A stretch of DNA of 64,000 nucleotides from UBA2357 sp041916775 (lineage in GTDB: Bacteria; Pseudomonadota; Gammaproteobacteria; Burkholderiales; Rhodocyclaceae). Where the stretch lies: positions 124,001-188,000 of the forward strand of contig JAYRYZ010000003.1 in NCBI GenBank assembly GCA_041916775.1, in the 5' to 3' direction. The notes under the pieces are model-generated. The model did no database searches. It was not told the DNA's origin and saw only the letters and a list, made by a program, of their open reading frames with translations. Both the position numbers and the translations under genes were made by a program. Every line of letters starts with the position of its first letter. Within the stretch, counting starts at the first letter, position 1. Below, piece by piece: positions 33,416-42,394 of this stretch.

Positions 33416-33506
33416 CCGACTTCACCACGCCGCGCTCATTTTTGCCTTGCGCCGAGTGGCCCGCTTGCCGGCTGTGAATGTTTTCCTGCCGGCGTAGAAA
33501 CGCGCC

Positions 33507-33536
33507 TTGTGGCGGGCTTGAATATTAGAGTATTAT
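33507..33536 (+). promoter_or_regulatory. Possible promoter in an AT-rich patch before the RND genes
   Basis: TTGTGG (33507-33512) and TATTAT (33531-33536) are 18 bases apart. The segment 33518-33546 is strikingly AT-rich against the surrounding DNA, fitting a promoter/operator. No adjacent regulator gene is present, and the repeat structure is too short to name an operator. Confidence 0.35.
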
Positions 33537-33555
33537 TATATTTATGCGAGTAAAC

Positions 33556-34608
33556 ATGAATCCCTCCTTTCCGAAGCGCGCACGCGCCTGGTTGGCCGTG
33601 CTGTTGTGCTCGGCCGCCTTGCCCGCGGCAGCCGAGATCGCGACGCTGCAAGTGCAGGCGAGCCCCTCCGTGCTGACCCACTCCGCCGAGGCCACACTGG
33701 AGGCGGTCAATCAGGTCACGGTGGCCGCGCAGGTCGCTGGCCGGATCGTGGATCTGCAGGTGGATGCGGGCGACGCGGTGCGTCAGGGCCAGCTGCTGCT
33801 GCGCATCGACGCAGCGGCAGCGGAGCAGGCGGTGGCCAGCGCAGAGGCGGGCGTGGCGCAGGCGCAGGCCGATCTGGCAAATGCGCGCTCCGAGTTCGAC
33901 CGCGCGCGCAGCCTGCTGGCGCGTGGCTTCGTCAGCCAGTCGGCGGTGGATCAGGCGCGCGCGGCCTTCGAGGCTGCGGATGCGCGTCTGCGCGCGGCGC
34001 GCGCAGGGCGCGGCCAGGCGGCGACGGCGCAGGGTTATGCAACGATACAGTCGCCGTTGACCGGCATCGTCGCGGAGCGCAGCGTCGAGGTCGGCGAGAT
34101 GGCGCAACCGGGCAAGGCCTTGTTCACCCTGTTCGATCCGGCGCAGATGCGCGCGGTCGTGGATGTGCCGCAGTTCCGGCTCGCCGGTCTGGTGGGCGAG
34201 CAGCTGCGTGCGCGGGTGGAGTTGCCCGACAGCGGGCGTTGGCTGGACGCGGTGCAGGTGACGGTGCTGCCGGCCGCGGATGCCCGCACCCACACCGTAC
34301 GGGTGCGCGTGGATCTGCCCGCCGAGGCAGGGGGGATCAAGCCGGGCACGTTCGCGCGGGTGCATTTCCTCACGGGCGAGGCGACCCGCCTCGCGGTGCC
34401 GATCAGCGCCGTGGTACGGCGCAGCGAGGTAACGGCGGTGTACGTGCAAACCGACAACCGCTTCGCGCTGCGCCAGGTGCGCCTCGGCACGGTGCAGCCC
34501 GATGACACCGTGGAGGTGCTCGCCGGCCTGCGTGCGGGCGAGACGATCGCGCTCGACCCGATCCAGGCCGGCATCGCGGTGCGGGCGGCGGCAGGTAGCA
34601 CACGATGA
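33556..34608 (+). CDS. RND efflux periplasmic adaptor (membrane fusion protein)
   Basis: This 350-aa protein starts with a signal peptide (PKRARAWLAVLLCSAALPAAAE). A biotinyl-lipoyl half-motif follows (VAAQVAGRIVDLQVDAGDAVRQGQLLLRID), then a helical hairpin (about 85-150) and beta-barrel domains (SPLTGIVAERSVEVGEMAQPGKALF). It links the RND pump to an outer-membrane channel. I chose the ATG at 33556; an ATG four codons upstream is possible. The stop overlaps the pump gene by four bases. No outer-membrane factor is encoded nearby. Confidence 0.9.
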   Translation: MNPSFPKRARAWLAVLLCSAALPAAAEIATLQVQASPSVLTHSAEATLEAVNQVTVAAQVAGRIVDLQVDAGDAVRQGQLLLRIDAAAAEQAVASAEAGVAQAQADLANARSEFDRARSLLARGFVSQSAVDQARAAFEAADARLRAARAGRGQAATAQGYATIQSPLTGIVAERSVEVGEMAQPGKALFTLFDPAQMRAVVDVPQFRLAGLVGEQLRARVELPDSGRWLDAVQVTVLPAADARTHTVRVRVDLPAEAGGIKPGTFARVHFLTGEATRLAVPISAVVRRSEVTAVYVQTDNRFALRQVRLGTVQPDDTVEVLAGLRAGETIALDPIQAGIAVRAAAGSTR

Positions 34609-37600
34609 GCGGCGCGCCGCAGCAGGATGCGCCGCTGGGCCTTTCCGGGCGCATCGCCGCCGCGTTCCAGCGTAACGCGCTGACGCCGCTTATCGCGCTG
34701 CTGCTGCTGCTTCTCGGTGTGTTCGCAACGCTGATCACGCCCAAGGAAGAGGAGCCGCAGATCGACGTCACCATGGCGAACGTGCTCGTGCCTTTCCCGG
34801 GGGCCTCGGCGCGCGATGTCGACGCGCTCATCGCCCGGCCGGCCGAGCAGGTGCTGTCGCGCATCGCCGGCGTCGATCATGTCTATTCGGTGTCGCGCCC
34901 GGGCATGGCGGTGATCACGGTGCAGTTCGAGGTCGGCGTGCCCAACCAGGAAGCACTGGTGAAGCTCTACGACACGGTGCACTCGAACCGCGACTGGCTG
35001 AGCCCGCAGCTCGGCGCGGGCGAACCGATCGTCAAGCCCAAGGGCATCGACGACGTGCCCATCGTCAGCCTCACCTTCTGGACTGCGGACCCGGAGCGCG
35101 CCGGTTTCGAGCTGCAGCAGATCTCGCGCGCGGTCGAGCACGAGCTGAAGCGCGTCGACGGTACGCGCGACGTCTCCACCATCGGCGGGCCCGGCCATGT
35201 GATCCGCGTGCTCCTCGACAACGAGCGCATGAACGCCTTCGATGTCACCGCCCAGGACGTGCGCGCCGCGCTGCAACTCTCCAACGCCTCGCAACCGGCC
35301 GGGACGCTGGTGACGCAGAACCGCGAGGTGCTGGTGCAGACCGGCACCTATATCGAATCCGCCGAGGACGTCGCGAGCCTGGTGGTCGGTGTCTCGCAGG
35401 GTAAGCCGGTATTCATGCGCGACGTCGCGCGCGTCGAGGACGGGCCGGACCAGCCCTCGCGCTATGTGTGGTTCGGAGCCGGCCCGTCGTCGCAGGCCGC
35501 CGGTATCGAAGATCAGGGCGTGTTTCCCGCGGTGACGCTGGCGGTGTCGAAGAAGCCCGGCGCGAACGCGTCGGATGTCGCGAACGCGGTCATCGCGCGT
35601 GCGGAGGCGCTGAAGGGGCAGATCATTCCGGAGGGCGTCGAATTCACCGTCACGCGCAACTACGGCAAGACCGCGAACGACAAGGCCAACACCCTCATCG
35701 GCAAGCTCGTGTTCGCGACCGCCGCGGTGGTGCTGCTGGTGTTCTTCGCCCTAGGGCGGCGCGAGGCGCTGATCGTCGGGCTGGCGGTGACGCTGACGCT
35801 TGCCGCGACGCTCTTCGCCTCCTGGGCATGGGGTTTCACCCTCAACCGGGTGAGCCTGTTCGCGTTGATCTTCTCGATCGGTATCCTCGTCGACGACGCG
35901 ATCGTCGTGGTCGAGAACATCCACCGCTGGCATGTGCTGGAGCCGGATACCCCGCTGTGGCGGCTGGTGCCGCGCGCGGTGGACGAGGTCGGCGGGCCGA
36001 CCATCCTCGCGACCTTCACCGTCATCGCAGCACTCCTGCCGATGGCCTTCGTCACCGGCCTGATGGGGCCGTACATGAGCCCCATCCCGATCAATGCGTC
36101 GATGGGAATGTTCATCTCGCTTGCGGTGGCCTTTGTGGTCACACCCTGGCTCGCGATCAAGCTGCTGGCGGGCTCCGGCACGCACCACCACGAAGGCGAG
36201 GACAGACTCACCCGCCGTCTCGACGGGGTTTTCCGTGCCACGATGGGGCCGCTTCTGGAACCGATGCGTGGCGGCAGACGCCGGTTGGTGCTATGGCTCG
36301 CGGTGCTCGGACTGATCGCGGCCTCGGTGGCGCTGCCGGTGATGCAACTGGTGGTACTGAAGATGCTGCCCTTCGACAACAAGAGTGAGTTCCAGGTGGT
36401 GCTGGACATGCCGGTCGGCACGCCGGTCGAGGAGACGGCGCGGGTGCTGCGCGAGATCGGCGAGCATCTGTCGGGTGTCGAGGAGGTCACCGACTGGCAG
36501 GCCTACGCCGGCACCGCCAGCCCGATCAACTTCAACGGCCTGGTGCGCCAGTACTATCTGCGCAGCGCGCCGGAGCAGGGCGACCTGCAGGTGAACCTGG
36601 TCGACAAGGGGGCCCGCAAGCGCAAGAGCCATGAGATCGCGGTATCGGTGCGCGACATGGTTGCGGAGATCGCGCGCCGCAACGGCGGCAACGCGAAGGT
36701 GGTCGAGGTTCCGCCGGGCCCGCCGGTGCTGTCGCCGATCGTGGCCGAGATCTATGGCCCGGACTATGCCGCCCAGGCCGAGGTTGCGGGCCGGGTACGG
36801 AAGGTGTTCGAGGCGACTCCGGACATCGTCGGTATCGACGACACCCGTGACGAGGTCGCACCAAAGGTGGTGCTGCGCGTCGATCAGCCCAAGGCGGCGC
36901 GCATGGGCGTGGCGCAGAGTGACATCGTCGAGGTGGTGCGGCTCGGGCTGTCGGGCGAGAACGTCACGCCGGCGCATGGCAGCGACAACAAGTACGAGCT
37001 GCCGGTGCGCATCCAGTTGCCGCCGAAGCGTCAGTCCGGCGTGGATGCGCTATTGGCGATGAAGGTGCGTGCCCGCGACGGTACGCTGGTCTCGGTGTCG
37101 GAGCTCGTGAGCGTACAGGAGACGGTGCGCGAGCAGGTCATCTACCGCAAGGACCTGCTGCCGGTGGTGTATGTGACCGCAGACATGGGCGGGCATCTGG
37201 ATTCGCCCCTCTACGGCATGTTCGACATCCGCTCGCGCCTCGCCGGCATGACGCTCGACGGCCCCGGCCTCGCGGGCAGCCTGGGAGAGTGGTTCATCCA
37301 GGCGCCGGCCGACGCCTTCGACGGCTTCAGCCTGAAATGGGACGGGGAGTGGCAGGTCACCTACGAGACCTTCCGCGACATGGGGGCCGCGTATGCGGTG
37401 GGCCTCATCCTGATCTACCTGCTGGTGGTGGCGCAGTTCCGCAGCTACCTGGTGCCGCTCATCATCATGGCACCGATCCCGCTCACCATCGTCGGCGTGA
37501 TGCCTGGCCATGCGCTGTTCGGCGCACAATTCACCGCCACCTCGATGATCGGCATGATCGCGCTCGCCGGCATCATCGTGCGCAACTCCATCCTGTTGGT

Positions 37601-37874
37601 GGACTTCATCAACCAGCAGGTGCGCGAGGGGGCGGAGTTTGCAGATGCAGTGATCCGCGCCGCCGCGGTGCGCGCCAAGCCGATCGGCCTGACTGCGCTC
37701 GCGGCGATGATCGGCGCGGTGTTCATCCTCGACGACCCGATCTTCAACGGCCTTGCGATCAGCCTCATCTTCGGCGTGCTGGTGTCGACGCTGCTGACGC
37801 TGATCGTCATCCCCGTCCTGTACTTTGCCGCAATGCGCGGCCGCATCCATCTCCTCAAGGAGGACATCGCATGA
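34605..37874 (+). CDS. RND family efflux pump, AcrB/HAE-like permease
   Basis: This 1089-aa inner-membrane proton-driven exporter has the RND plan of a transmembrane helix near residue 25-43, a large periplasmic loop, a helix bundle, a second large loop and a final bundle. The proton-relay motif GILVDDAIVVVEN places D430 and D431 where AcrB has its paired aspartates. The C-terminal bundle shows GMIALAGIIVRNSILLVDFI. It belongs to a branch beginning with KEEEPQIDVTMANVLVPFPGAS; its substrate is not predictable. It is coupled to both neighbours by ATGA overlaps. Confidence 0.92.
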   Translation: MSGAPQQDAPLGLSGRIAAAFQRNALTPLIALLLLLLGVFATLITPKEEEPQIDVTMANVLVPFPGASARDVDALIARPAEQVLSRIAGVDHVYSVSRPGMAVITVQFEVGVPNQEALVKLYDTVHSNRDWLSPQLGAGEPIVKPKGIDDVPIVSLTFWTADPERAGFELQQISRAVEHELKRVDGTRDVSTIGGPGHVIRVLLDNERMNAFDVTAQDVRAALQLSNASQPAGTLVTQNREVLVQTGTYIESAEDVASLVVGVSQGKPVFMRDVARVEDGPDQPSRYVWFGAGPSSQAAGIEDQGVFPAVTLAVSKKPGANASDVANAVIARAEALKGQIIPEGVEFTVTRNYGKTANDKANTLIGKLVFATAAVVLLVFFALGRREALIVGLAVTLTLAATLFASWAWGFTLNRVSLFALIFSIGILVDDAIVVVENIHRWHVLEPDTPLWRLVPRAVDEVGGPTILATFTVIAALLPMAFVTGLMGPYMSPIPINASMGMFISLAVAFVVTPWLAIKLLAGSGTHHHEGEDRLTRRLDGVFRATMGPLLEPMRGGRRRLVLWLAVLGLIAASVALPVMQLVVLKMLPFDNKSEFQVVLDMPVGTPVEETARVLREIGEHLSGVEEVTDWQAYAGTASPINFNGLVRQYYLRSAPEQGDLQVNLVDKGARKRKSHEIAVSVRDMVAEIARRNGGNAKVVEVPPGPPVLSPIVAEIYGPDYAAQAEVAGRVRKVFEATPDIVGIDDTRDEVAPKVVLRVDQPKAARMGVAQSDIVEVVRLGLSGENVTPAHGSDNKYELPVRIQLPPKRQSGVDALLAMKVRARDGTLVSVSELVSVQETVREQVIYRKDLLPVVYVTADMGGHLDSPLYGMFDIRSRLAGMTLDGPGLAGSLGEWFIQAPADAFDGFSLKWDGEWQVTYETFRDMGAAYAVGLILIYLLVVAQFRSYLVPLIIMAPIPLTIVGVMPGHALFGAQFTATSMIGMIALAGIIVRNSILLVDFINQQVREGAEFADAVIRAAAVRAKPIGLTALAAMIGAVFILDDPIFNGLAISLIFGVLVSTLLTLIVIPVLYFAAMRGRIHLLKEDIA

Positions 37875-38089
37875 CGCTCACCGTCAACCAGTTCGTCCGC
37901 ATCTTTGCCGGCGCCTTCGTGCTGATCTCGCTAGCGCTCGGTGTCGAAGGCTCGCCGCTTTTCGTGAGCAGCAACTTCCTCTGGTTCACCGCCTTCGTGG
38001 GCGTGAACCTGTTCCAGAGCGGCTTCACCCGCTTCTGCCCGCTCGAGAACATCCTGCGCAAGTTCGGTGTCAAGGATGGCGCCTGCTGA
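37871..38089 (+). CDS. DUF2892 (YgaP transmembrane-domain) small membrane protein
   Basis: This 72-aa protein has two predicted membrane helices (about 9-25 and 32-50) and the family ending GFTRFCPLENILRKFGV. In E. coli YgaP this domain anchors a rhodanese; here it stands alone. The ATG overlaps the stop of the RND pump, so it is the third gene of that operon and is probably functionally linked to the pump. Its own role is unknown. Confidence 0.85.
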   Translation: MTLTVNQFVRIFAGAFVLISLALGVEGSPLFVSSNFLWFTAFVGVNLFQSGFTRFCPLENILRKFGVKDGAC

Positions 38090-38582
38090 GCCTGCGCCAC
38101 ACGATGAACTCGTGATCCGCATCGCGCGACCTGACGAGGTGCGCGCTGCGGCGGCGCGTGCGGTGCCGCCCGGTGTGGGCGGGTGGCGCTTGCGCGAGGC
38201 GCTCGTGGAACTCCTGCAGAACGCCATCGAGCACGGAAACCTCGGCTTCAGTGGTAGCGACAAGCGCCGCCTGATGGCCGAGGGGGCCTGGGAAGCCGCA
38301 CTGCAGGCGCGTCTTGCCGATCCGGATCACGCCGGGAAGACGGTCGTCCTGCTGCGCGTGCGGTGCGCGACGGGTTGGCGCTTCGCAATCCGTGATGGCG
38401 GCACCGGTTTCGACCCACAGGCCGGCAGGCACCCGGAGCCCGGTGGCGAGACCATGCCCTGTGGTCGCGGCGTGCGCATTGCCGAAGCCCTGGTCGGTGC
38501 GCCGATCCACGCCTTGCCGGGTGGTGGCGGGGTGTACTTCCTCATGAACGACGCCTGTGTCAGCGGCCGCAACGCGCGCTGA
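38076..38582 (+). CDS. GHKL ATPase, anti-sigma-factor/serine-kinase-like
   Basis: This 168-aa protein is a free-standing HATPase domain. The N-box is ALVELLQNAIEHGN (about residues 43-56), the G1 box is IRDGGTGFDP and the G2 region is CGRGVRIAEAL. There is no histidine phosphoacceptor domain and no receiver, so it resembles RsbW/SpoIIAB-type anti-sigma kinases rather than a sensor kinase. The ATG at 38076 lies inside the DUF2892 gene; a GTG at 38067 is an alternative start. No STAS-domain or sigma partner is adjacent. Confidence 0.75.
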   Translation: MAPAEPAPHDELVIRIARPDEVRAAAARAVPPGVGGWRLREALVELLQNAIEHGNLGFSGSDKRRLMAEGAWEAALQARLADPDHAGKTVVLLRVRCATGWRFAIRDGGTGFDPQAGRHPEPGGETMPCGRGVRIAEALVGAPIHALPGGGGVYFLMNDACVSGRNAR

Positions 38583-38687
38583 TCGCAGCGAGATTCGCAC
38601 AAAGTCACGTCGGCCGGCGCTTCTCTGATATCCAACCCAGGCAGTGCGGGCATAAAATGCCGGGCAATGTCCTGATAGCGTGTTGCC

Positions 38688-38990
38688 ATGAGCGAATACT
38701 TCCGCAATCGACGTCTAGACCGGCGCATCCCGCTCGGATCTGCCGCCTGGATCCGGCTTGACGACACTTCCGAGATGGAGGCGAGCTGTGTCGAACTCAG
38801 CGTCGGCGGCATGACCTTGCACTCCGCCTATGTTCCCGGTGAATCGGAGGAGTTCGAGGTCAGAGTCGAGTCCCCCGAGGGGCGCGTCAGCCGTCCGCCG
38901 CTGGTGGTGCGCGTGATCGTACGGCGTTGCAATGCGATTGACGACGGCCTGTACGAGATCGGCGTGGAGACGGTTCAAATCGTCGGCTGA
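38688..38990 (+). CDS. PilZ-domain protein, candidate c-di-GMP effector
   Basis: This 100-aa single-domain protein carries the N-terminal RxxxR motif (R8/R9 with R12/R13 in RNRRLDRRIPL) and the second motif ELSVGG at residues 36-41. The usual D/N of the D/NxSxxG motif is replaced by E36, so c-di-GMP binding is likely but not assured. It lies 105 bases after the ATPase gene and is convergent with dsbB. Confidence 0.82.
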   Translation: MSEYFRNRRLDRRIPLGSAAWIRLDDTSEMEASCVELSVGGMTLHSAYVPGESEEFEVRVESPEGRVSRPPLVVRVIVRRCNAIDDGLYEIGVETVQIVG

Positions 38991-39040
38991 TTTCTTCCGT
39001 CGGATGACCTCTTCCGTTGGTCGATCCCTTCGCCCGCGGT

Positions 39041-39538
39041 TCAGCGTGCGCGTCGCAACATCAGGATGAGCGCCGCGACGGAAATCGCCACGAAGCACAC
39101 CAGAGACCAGTTCGCGATCGATAGCCCCAGCAGTGACCAGTCGATCGAGGTGCACTCTCCCGAGCCGCGGAAGATCATCGGCAGTGCTTCGGCAATCGAG
39201 AAGCTGCCGAGCATGAACTCCAGATCCGGCCCGCACTCCGAGATCGCCGGCGGGAAGCGCTGGATCCAGCTCTGGCGTGCGGCGACGCCCGCGCCGGCGA
39301 GCGCGATCGCCAGAATCAGCAGCAGGTAGCCGCGCTGGCCGGTGCGTCCCGGACCATGCACTCCGGCGAGCAGCGCCACCAGGCCCACGCCGGTGAGTGC
39401 GAAGCGCTGCATGATGCACATCGGGCAGGGCTCCAGACCCGCAAAATGTTGCAGGTAGAGGCCGAAGCCGAGCAGTCCTGCACAGACGGCGAACAGCATG
39501 AAGAATTGGGTGCGGGCGGGGAGGGCGAACGGGTTCAT
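39041..39538 (-). CDS. dsbB: Disulfide bond formation protein B
   Basis: This 165-aa inner-membrane protein reoxidises DsbA using quinone. It has four predicted helices and both cysteine pairs: C38-x2-C41 (EPCPMCIMQR) in the first periplasmic loop and C102/C129 in the second. The start at 39538 has AGGA upstream. It lies downstream of ybiB on the same strand with a 101-base gap. Confidence 0.94.
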   Translation of the reverse strand: MNPFALPARTQFFMLFAVCAGLLGFGLYLQHFAGLEPCPMCIMQRFALTGVGLVALLAGVHGPGRTGQRGYLLLILAIALAGAGVAARQSWIQRFPPAISECGPDLEFMLGSFSIAEALPMIFRGSGECTSIDWSLLGLSIANWSLVCFVAISVAALILMLRRAR

Positions 39539-39639
39539 GTGGATCCTGTTTCGGGTGCGGGCGCGTTCTGGCCCGGATGGTGTTCTGGATTGCTGCATTG
39601 CAGTGTCGGTCCCTGCAGACCAGCCCAAGGCATGTTGGT

Positions 39640-40557
39640 TCAGTCCTGTGCGAGCGTCTCGATGAGCGCGACCTGCTCCCGGATGGGCGAGGGGATGGCG
39701 GTCTCGCCCGCCAACATGGATCGGATCAGCGCCGCATTCTCCCTTACCCCGGGTACATCCGGCAAACCTGCAAGCGGCGGTGCGCCACCTTCCTCGGCTT
39801 CCCGCGCGATCCCACCGCAGCCAGCACGAAAGATCTCCAGACGCGGGCATCGCCGCGGGTTGGCGAAGATCTCGCCTTCGGTGCCGCGCAGCAGCATCGC
39901 GTGCGCTGCGTCTGCGATCAGGAAGTCGTGCATGCGTGCGAGGTACTCGGGGTGCGTCACCGCAACCACGCGCACGCTGCGTCCCGGGCAGGGGTCGACC
40001 AGCTTGGCGACGGTGTGCGCGCTGGAGCGCACACCCATGCGTGGCCGCAAGGCCAGCAGCCGGTCCAATCCCGGCAGCAGGTTTGCGATGCCGATGCAGG
40101 CGAGCCCGCCCTCCGCCAGCGCCTGCTCAGCCGCCTGCGGGGCGCTGCACAGCGGGATGTCGAGCGCGGCGAGCAGTGCAAAGGGGCTGCTGCGGGTGTC
40201 GAAGTCGTGGCGCCCCTGAATCAGCACCGGCACCCCGGCGCGGGCCAGCAGCAACGCCACCAGCGGCATCAGGTTGGCCTGGCGGCGCGCGCCGTTGTAG
40301 GTCGGCAGCAGCACGCAGCGCGGCCCGGCGGGGACCGCCACATGCGCGATGCGCTGGTCGATCGCGCGCTTGAAGCCGATCAGCTCGTCGGTGGATTCGC
40401 TCTTCACCCGCAGCGCGATGAGGATCGCGCCGAGTTCGAGGTCCGGGACGGTGCCGTCGAGCATGTCGCCGAACAGCGCTTCGGCCTGTGCGCAGTCGAG
40501 CGCCCGCGCGCCCTTGGCGCCACGGCCGATTTCCTTGATGATTGAGGCGTAGGTCAT
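39640..40557 (-). CDS. ybiB: YbiB/TrpD2-family nucleic-acid-binding protein
   Basis: This 305-aa protein has the anthranilate phosphoribosyltransferase-like fold but belongs to the YbiB (TrpD2) branch, which binds DNA/RNA and lacks TrpD activity. The start MTYASIIKEIGRGAKGARALD matches E. coli YbiB closely, as does VPDLELGAILIALRVKSES. I chose the ATG at 40557; an ATG six codons upstream is possible. It is often mis-annotated as a glycosyl transferase or TrpD. Confidence 0.85.
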   Translation of the reverse strand: MTYASIIKEIGRGAKGARALDCAQAEALFGDMLDGTVPDLELGAILIALRVKSESTDELIGFKRAIDQRIAHVAVPAGPRCVLLPTYNGARRQANLMPLVALLLARAGVPVLIQGRHDFDTRSSPFALLAALDIPLCSAPQAAEQALAEGGLACIGIANLLPGLDRLLALRPRMGVRSSAHTVAKLVDPCPGRSVRVVAVTHPEYLARMHDFLIADAAHAMLLRGTEGEIFANPRRCPRLEIFRAGCGGIAREAEEGGAPPLAGLPDVPGVRENAALIRSMLAGETAIPSPIREQVALIETLAQD

Positions 40558-40620
40558 CGCGCGATTATCCGCCATCGGCGCGCGTCTGGGCCACGTCAAA
40601 CCAGCAAGGAGTAACAGCGA

Positions 40621-41499
40621 ATGAAAGTCGGATTCATCGGACTCGGCCTGATGGGCCGCCCCATGGCCCTCAACCTGCTCAAGGCCGGCCATCAGCTGGC
40701 GGTGTGGAGCCGGCGCGCCGAGTCCATGCAGCCGCTCGTCGATGCCGGCGCGCATGGCTGCGCGAGTGCCGCAGAAGTCGCGCGAGGCGCGGACGTGGTC
40801 ATCAGCATGGTCGCGGACGCGCCCGATGTCGAGCAGGTGGCACTGGGTGCAGCGGGCGTCGCCGACGGGGCCGAGCCCGGGCTGGTATTCGTCGATATGA
40901 GCACGATCGCGCCGGCGGCGGCGCAGGCAATCGCTGCGCGCCTGCGCGAGCGCGGCATCAGCATGCTCGATGCGCCGGTGTCTGGCGGCGAGGTCGGCGC
41001 GATCAACGCCGCGCTCACCATCATGGTCGGCGGCGAGGCCACCGCCTTCGAGAAGGCCCGCCCCCTGTTCGAGGCGATGGGCAAGACGGTATCGCTGATC
41101 GGTGATTCGGGCGCCGGCCAGGTGGCCAAGGCGTGCAACCAGATCCTCACCGGCGTCGGTGTCGCGGCGGTGGCCGAGGCGCTCAACTTCGCGCGCAAGA
41201 GCGGCGTGGATGCAGCGCGGGTGCGCGAGGCGCTGATGGGCGGCTTTGCCTACTCGCGCATCCTCGAGAACCACGGCCAGCGCATGCTGGACCGCAACTT
41301 CAAGCCGGGCTTCAAGGCCTGGATGCACCAGAAGGACATGCGCATCGTACTCGAGGAGGCGCACCGCCTCGGCATGGCGCTGCCCACCTCGGCCGCCACC
41401 GCGCAGATGTTCAACGCGATGGTCGGCAGCGGCCTGGGCGAGAACGACTCGATCGCGATGCTCCAGCTGCTGGAGCGCATGAGCGGCGAGGCTTCCTGA
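40621..41499 (+). CDS. Beta-hydroxyacid dehydrogenase (GarR/GlxR-like), copy 1
   Basis: This 292-aa NAD(P)-dependent enzyme has the Rossmann motif GFIGLGLMGRPMA (residues 4-16), the substrate motif DAPVSGGEVGA (117-127) and the catalytic lysine K170 in GAGQVAKACNQ. Family members reduce tartronate semialdehyde or oxidise 3-hydroxyisobutyrate, L-threonate and similar acids; the exact substrate is uncertain. An AAGGAG site precedes the ATG. It overlaps a second paralogue by one base. Confidence 0.88.
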   Translation: MKVGFIGLGLMGRPMALNLLKAGHQLAVWSRRAESMQPLVDAGAHGCASAAEVARGADVVISMVADAPDVEQVALGAAGVADGAEPGLVFVDMSTIAPAAAQAIAARLRERGISMLDAPVSGGEVGAINAALTIMVGGEATAFEKARPLFEAMGKTVSLIGDSGAGQVAKACNQILTGVGVAAVAEALNFARKSGVDAARVREALMGGFAYSRILENHGQRMLDRNFKPGFKAWMHQKDMRIVLEEAHRLGMALPTSAATAQMFNAMVGSGLGENDSIAMLQLLERMSGEAS

Positions 41500-42374
41500 T
41501 GCGGGTCGGCTTCATCGGGCTGGGCGTGATGGGGCTGCCGATGGCGCGGCGCCTGCTGCAGGCCGGGCATCAGGTGTCGGTCTGGGCGCGACGGCCGGCC
41601 GGTTGTGTCCCGCTCGTCGACATGGGGGCGGTGGTGTGCGACAGCCCGCGCACCCTCGCCGCGGCGAGCGAGGTCGTCATCACCATCGTCACCAGCAGCG
41701 CCGATGTCGAGGGTCTGGCGCTGGGGGCGCAGGGGCTCGCGGAGGGTTTCGCGCCGGGCAGCGTGCACGTCGACATGAGCACGATCTCGCCCGGCACAGC
41801 ACGCGCGCTGGCTGCCGCCTATGCTGCACGCGGCATCGGCTGGGTGGATGCGCCGGTGTCGGGTGGCGAGGCCGCAGCCGAGGCGGGCACGCTCGCGATC
41901 ATGGCGGGGGGGATGCCGGCGGACGTCGCCAGGGTGACGCCGCTATTGCAGGTGTTGGGGCGCACGCTGGTGCATGTCGGCGAGGCCGGCGCCGGCCAGG
42001 TCGCCAAGGCGTGCAACCAGATGGTGATGGTCGCGGCGATCCAGGCCTGCGCCGAGGCCATGCACCTCGCGAACGCGCACGGCGTCGATCTTGCGAAGGT
42101 GCGCGAAGCGCTGATGGGCGGCTCGGCTGCCTCGCGCGTGCTGGAGCTGATGGGCGGGCGGATGGTGCGGCGCGACTTCGAGGGCGGCATCCAGGCGCGT
42201 CTGCATCACAAGGATTTCGGTCTGCTACTGGCCGAAGCCCTGCGCGTCGGTGCGCCCCTGCCGATCGCCGCGCAGGTGGCGCAACAGCTCAACGCGCTGA
42301 TGGCGATGGGGCTGGGCGGTGTGGATACCTCCAACCTGCTGAGGGTGCTGGAGACCATGTCCGGGCCGCGCTGA
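41499..42374 (+). CDS. Beta-hydroxyacid dehydrogenase, copy 2
   Basis: This 291-aa paralogue of the preceding gene shares GFIGLGVMGLPMA, DAPVSGGEAAAEAGTLAIMAGG and GAGQVAKACNQ. The two proteins align over their whole length but are clearly diverged, so they probably have different substrates or act sequentially rather than being a recent duplication. The ATG uses the last base of the upstream TGA (TGATG), giving tight translational coupling. It is convergent with the GlxA-type regulator. Confidence 0.88.
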   Translation: MRVGFIGLGVMGLPMARRLLQAGHQVSVWARRPAGCVPLVDMGAVVCDSPRTLAAASEVVITIVTSSADVEGLALGAQGLAEGFAPGSVHVDMSTISPGTARALAAAYAARGIGWVDAPVSGGEAAAEAGTLAIMAGGMPADVARVTPLLQVLGRTLVHVGEAGAGQVAKACNQMVMVAAIQACAEAMHLANAHGVDLAKVREALMGGSAASRVLELMGGRMVRRDFEGGIQARLHHKDFGLLLAEALRVGAPLPIAAQVAQQLNALMAMGLGGVDTSNLLRVLETMSGPR

Positions 42375-42394
42375 GTCTGGTCCGGGGCGGGCGG

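Noticed and set aside
39640..40557. Anthranilate phosphoribosyltransferase (TrpD) or glycosyl transferase
   Set aside because: The N-terminus and motifs match the YbiB/TrpD2 branch, and no trp genes are nearby.
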